Notes under the pieces: model-generated
Databases searched by the model: none
Told to the model about the DNA's origin: nothing
What the model saw: the letters and a program-made list of their open reading frames with translations, nothing else
Made by a program: the position numbers and the translations under genes
Shown here: positions 5,525-7,153 of the stretch, piece by piece
How positions within the stretch are numbered: position 1 is the first letter of the stretch
Layout: each line of letters starts with the position of its first letter
Source: Acidimicrobiia bacterium
Lineage (GTDB): Bacteria > Actinomycetota > Acidimicrobiia > Spongiisociales > UBA5794
Length of the DNA stretch: 7,153 bases
Direction: 5' to 3'
Assembly: GCA_029934555.1 (NCBI GenBank)
Contig: JAOZMA010000110.1
Coordinates: 1-7,153 of the forward strand

Positions 5525-5929
5525 TCAGAGGCCGAGTTCGTCGATCAAGTCGACCATGGTCGGCGTGAGGTCCATCGCCCGGACCTCGTCCACGGGTACC
5601 CACCGCGCCTCGGCGGCGTCATCGCCTGCCGCGAGTTTCCCCCCGACTACCACTGCGAGAAAGTCGACGACCGTGTAGTGATACGCGGGGGGATCGGCTT
5701 CATCGAGGATGTCGCCCACCCACACCGGGTCGCCGACCTCGACGATCAGGCCGGTCTCTTCGAGAACCTCTCGCGCTGCCGCCTCGCGCATCGTTTCGCC
5801 ACGCCGCTGTCTTCCCCCTGGTACGGCCCAATGGTCGACATAGGCACCACGACCCCGACGGATCAACAGCATCCGTCCGCTGTCGATGATCACGGCACCG
5901 GCGCCGGGGGTTGGGTGAGTCTCGGACAT
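5525..5929 (-). CDS. Nudix hydrolase (MutT/ADP-ribose pyrophosphatase-like)
   Basis: 134 residues from the ATG at 5929. The Nudix box is complete at residues 39-61: G39, E45, then R53-E-V-L-E-E-T-G-L61, matching Gx5Ex7REUxEExGU. The Glu residues bind the catalytic divalent metal. The N-terminal strand GAGAVIIDSGRMLLIRRGRG and the WAVPGGR turn are typical of the fold. The late segment YHYTVVDFLAVVVGG and EARWVPVDEV completes the alpha/beta/alpha sandwich. Members cleave nucleoside diphosphates linked to another group; ADP-ribose or oxidised nucleotides are possible substrates but nothing here decides. The frame stays open to 6199, but that upstream part reads through a heptamer repeat (SYYVIRGTYY) and lacks family similarity. 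A TACGGT -10 box 7 nt before 5929 supports the shorter start. It is the first gene of a likely operon with the PLP enzyme. Confidence 0.92.
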   Translation of the reverse strand: MSETHPTPGAGAVIIDSGRMLLIRRGRGAYVDHWAVPGGRQRRGETMREAAAREVLEETGLIVEVGDPVWVGDILDEADPPAYHYTVVDFLAVVVGGKLAAGDDAAEARWVPVDEVRAMDLTPTMVDLIDELGL

Positions 5930-5936
5930 GACAAGA

Positions 5937-5942
5937 ACCGTA
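5937..5942 (-). promoter_or_regulatory. -10 box (TACGGT) of the Nudix operon, leaderless
   Basis: TACGGT fits TANNNT and ends 7 nt before the Nudix ATG. No ribosome site intervenes and no clear -35 is visible. It has the same shape as the boxes before the SelW-like gene (TACGAT, 7 nt) and ilvD (TACGCT, 6 nt). Confidence 0.42.
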
Positions 5943-6017
5943 CATCGAACGGAGTTGCTCGGATACCTACGCGGCACTTCGGAAATGAGCGGGGTCGCGT
6001 CGAAGGGGGGAGACAAC

Positions 6018-6052
6018 AGGCAGTAGTACGTCCCACGTATCACGTAGTACGA
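6018..6052. repeat. Degenerate ACGTACT/TACGTGN heptamer array
   Basis: Read on the minus strand in 7-bp register, the units are GTCGTAC, TACGTGA, TACGTGG, GACGTAC and TACTGCC. The array also contains short inverted pairs such as TACGT-CCC-ACGTA. It sits in the gene-free stretch 5943-6253, in which I see nothing else convincing except the array at 6225-6259. No tRNA or structured RNA was recognised between 6053 and 6224. Confidence 0.55.
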
Positions 6053-6224
6053 CCCGATCATGCCAGAGACATCCGCTTCCCAAGGTTCGTGACGGTCAAC
6101 CCCCGCCGCCATCGTCGCCTTGGTCTTCAACCCCGCACGCCGCCAGAGCCGCCAGCGATCCAACGAAGTCGTGCATCGGTACACAGAGACACCACACAAT
6201 CAACCGAGACAAGACCTCCGAGTC

Positions 6225-6259
6225 GTACTGCGTCATTCGTACTACGTACTACGTTACGA
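6225..6259. repeat. GTACTAC heptamer array overlapping the permease stop codon
   Basis: Five units in exact 7-bp register: GTACTGC, GTCATTC, GTACTAC, GTACTAC, GTTACGA. The permease TAA (6254-6256) lies inside the last unit, so the array has reached the end of the gene and slightly affects its last codons. Confidence 0.7.
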
Positions 6260-7114
6260 CGCACCGACCTCGACGTTCTTGTCGGCCCTCCGGTCGCGGA
6301 GACCGGCGGATGCGTTCTTCACCGTCAGAACGATGAAGAAGAGGGCGATCGGGATGACCGCCATCGTCGCCGAACCTGATGTGTTGGCGTGATAGGAGAT
6401 GATCAGGCCGGCGACCACCGAGAAGACCCCGATCAGCGCTGCGACGGCCATCATGGCAGGCACCCGTCGCACAAGGAGGGCCGCCGTGGCCGGTGGCCCG
6501 ACCAGCAGGCCGAAGACGAGCAGTGTTCCAACCGTCTGGAACGACCCCACGATCGCCAGAACGATGAGACCAAGAAGAAGCACGTGTGTGAATCGGGGGT
6601 GGAGACCGTAGAGCTGCGCCTTCTGCTCGTTGAACGACAGGACCAGGAAGTTCCGATAGAAGAGCACGGACGTTCCAATGGCGATCACCGTGATCACGGC
6701 CAGGACGATCAGATCGGTCTGTGTGACGCCAAGCACGTCGCCGAAGAGGATCCCCGTGAGGCTTCCACTGTACGAAACGGACTTCGAGATGAGGATCACA
6801 CCGAGACCCAGCATGCCGACGAAGAGCAAGCCGATCCCCGTGTCTTCTGAGAAGGTCGTCTGGCGATGAACCAGGTTGATACCCCAGATCATGACAAGAG
6901 CGGCGATCGCCGCGCCGATGAGAGGGTTGAACCCGATGAGGATGGCGAGGGCGATCCCGGGGATCACGCCGTGGACGAGAGCGTCGCCGAGGAAGGTCAT
7001 TCCCCTGATGACGATCCAGGTCCCAACGACCGAAGTGGTGAGCGCCGCGAGCGAGCCCGCCAGCAGCGCCCGCTGCTGGAACGCGAGTTCGAAGGGCGCG
7101 GTCAGCCAGTCCAT
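6254..7114 (-). CDS. Metal (Zn/Mn) ABC transporter permease, ABC-3 family
   Basis: 286 residues, full length for ZnuB/MntB/AztB-type permeases. It is the inner-membrane channel for divalent metal import, working as a dimer with an ATPase and a metal-binding lipoprotein. Hydrophobic segments lie at about 15-37, 47-61, 64-83, 92-110, 133-153, 176-215 (two), 219-240 and 246-266. Family motifs are FLGDALVHGVIPG (41-53), GILFGDVLG (121-129), VGPPATA (205-211) and SYHANTSGSATMAV (240-253). The cytosolic loop NEQKAQLYG (162-170) matches the ATPase-contact EAA-like region. The tail is basic and short. The metal cannot be decided from sequence; zinc or manganese is usual. The ATG at 7114 lacks a strong Shine-Dalgarno. 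Its frame stays open upstream to the window edge, so an earlier start is not excluded. A second minus-strand frame ends with TGA at 7102, overlapping the start by 13 bp, and could be the tail of the partner ATPase. Confidence 0.94.
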   Translation of the reverse strand: MDWLTAPFELAFQQRALLAGSLAALTTSVVGTWIVIRGMTFLGDALVHGVIPGIALAILIGFNPLIGAAIAALVMIWGINLVHRQTTFSEDTGIGLLFVGMLGLGVILISKSVSYSGSLTGILFGDVLGVTQTDLIVLAVITVIAIGTSVLFYRNFLVLSFNEQKAQLYGLHPRFTHVLLLGLIVLAIVGSFQTVGTLLVFGLLVGPPATAALLVRRVPAMMAVAALIGVFSVVAGLIISYHANTSGSATMAVIPIALFFIVLTVKNASAGLRDRRADKNVEVGAS

Positions 7115-7153
7115 GAGAGATCCACAGTAGGGCGGGAACGAGGAGCGGACAGC

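Noticed and set aside
5930..6199. 90-residue N-terminal extension of the Nudix protein
   Set aside because: It encodes a heptamer array, has no Nudix similarity, and a -10 box sits just before the shorter start.
4784..6379. 531-residue plus-strand open frame
   Set aside because: It crosses the PLP enzyme, the Nudix gene, a noncoding spacer and the permease end, all clear minus-strand features. High-GC shadow.

Overview
The window looks like chromosomal DNA from a high-G+C actinobacterium. Three things point to this: a secreted CAP-domain protein with a very long Thr/Ser/Pro linker (a style common in Acidimicrobiia), an LCP cell-wall ligase, and start codons sitting 6-7 nt after TANNNT -10 boxes, as in leaderless actinobacterial transcripts. 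The class-level placement is inference. I see no prophage, IS element, CRISPR array, tRNA or rRNA. The genes are mostly housekeeping or envelope functions.

Left part, minus strand, from right to left: ilvD (1288-2967), a signal-peptide CAP/SCP protein (339-1151), then a 78-residue SelW-like Rdx-family protein (63-299). The SelW-like gene is the main discovery here. Ordinary ORF calling sees only a 61-residue fragment starting at a GTG, because codon 11 is an in-frame UGA. Read through, the UGA falls exactly on the U of the C-x-x-U redox motif (YCAVUGY). It is followed at once by a foldable stem-loop suited to be a bacterial SECIS, and the ATG lies 7 nt after a TACGAT -10 box. This window therefore predicts a selenocysteine-decoding organism.

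Centre: a 259-bp divergent spacer separates ilvD (-) from an LCP-family protein (+, 3227-4261). The spacer holds two arrays of 7-bp tandem repeats, one of GCTGTCG type and one of ACGGACT type. LCP is convergent with the next operon, and a symmetrical nested inverted repeat (4287-4331) fills most of the 75-bp gap.

Right part, minus strand: a Nudix hydrolase (5525-5929) followed 18 bp later by a class-V-fold PLP enzyme lacking the desulfurase cysteine loop (4337-5506), probably one operon. Then comes a gene-free spacer (5930-6253) with two more ACGTACT heptamer arrays, and an ABC-3 type Zn/Mn permease (6254-7114) whose ATPase partner probably lies just beyond the right edge. The ACGTACT/ACGGACT heptamers recur at four intergenic sites and form a dispersed short-tandem-repeat family.
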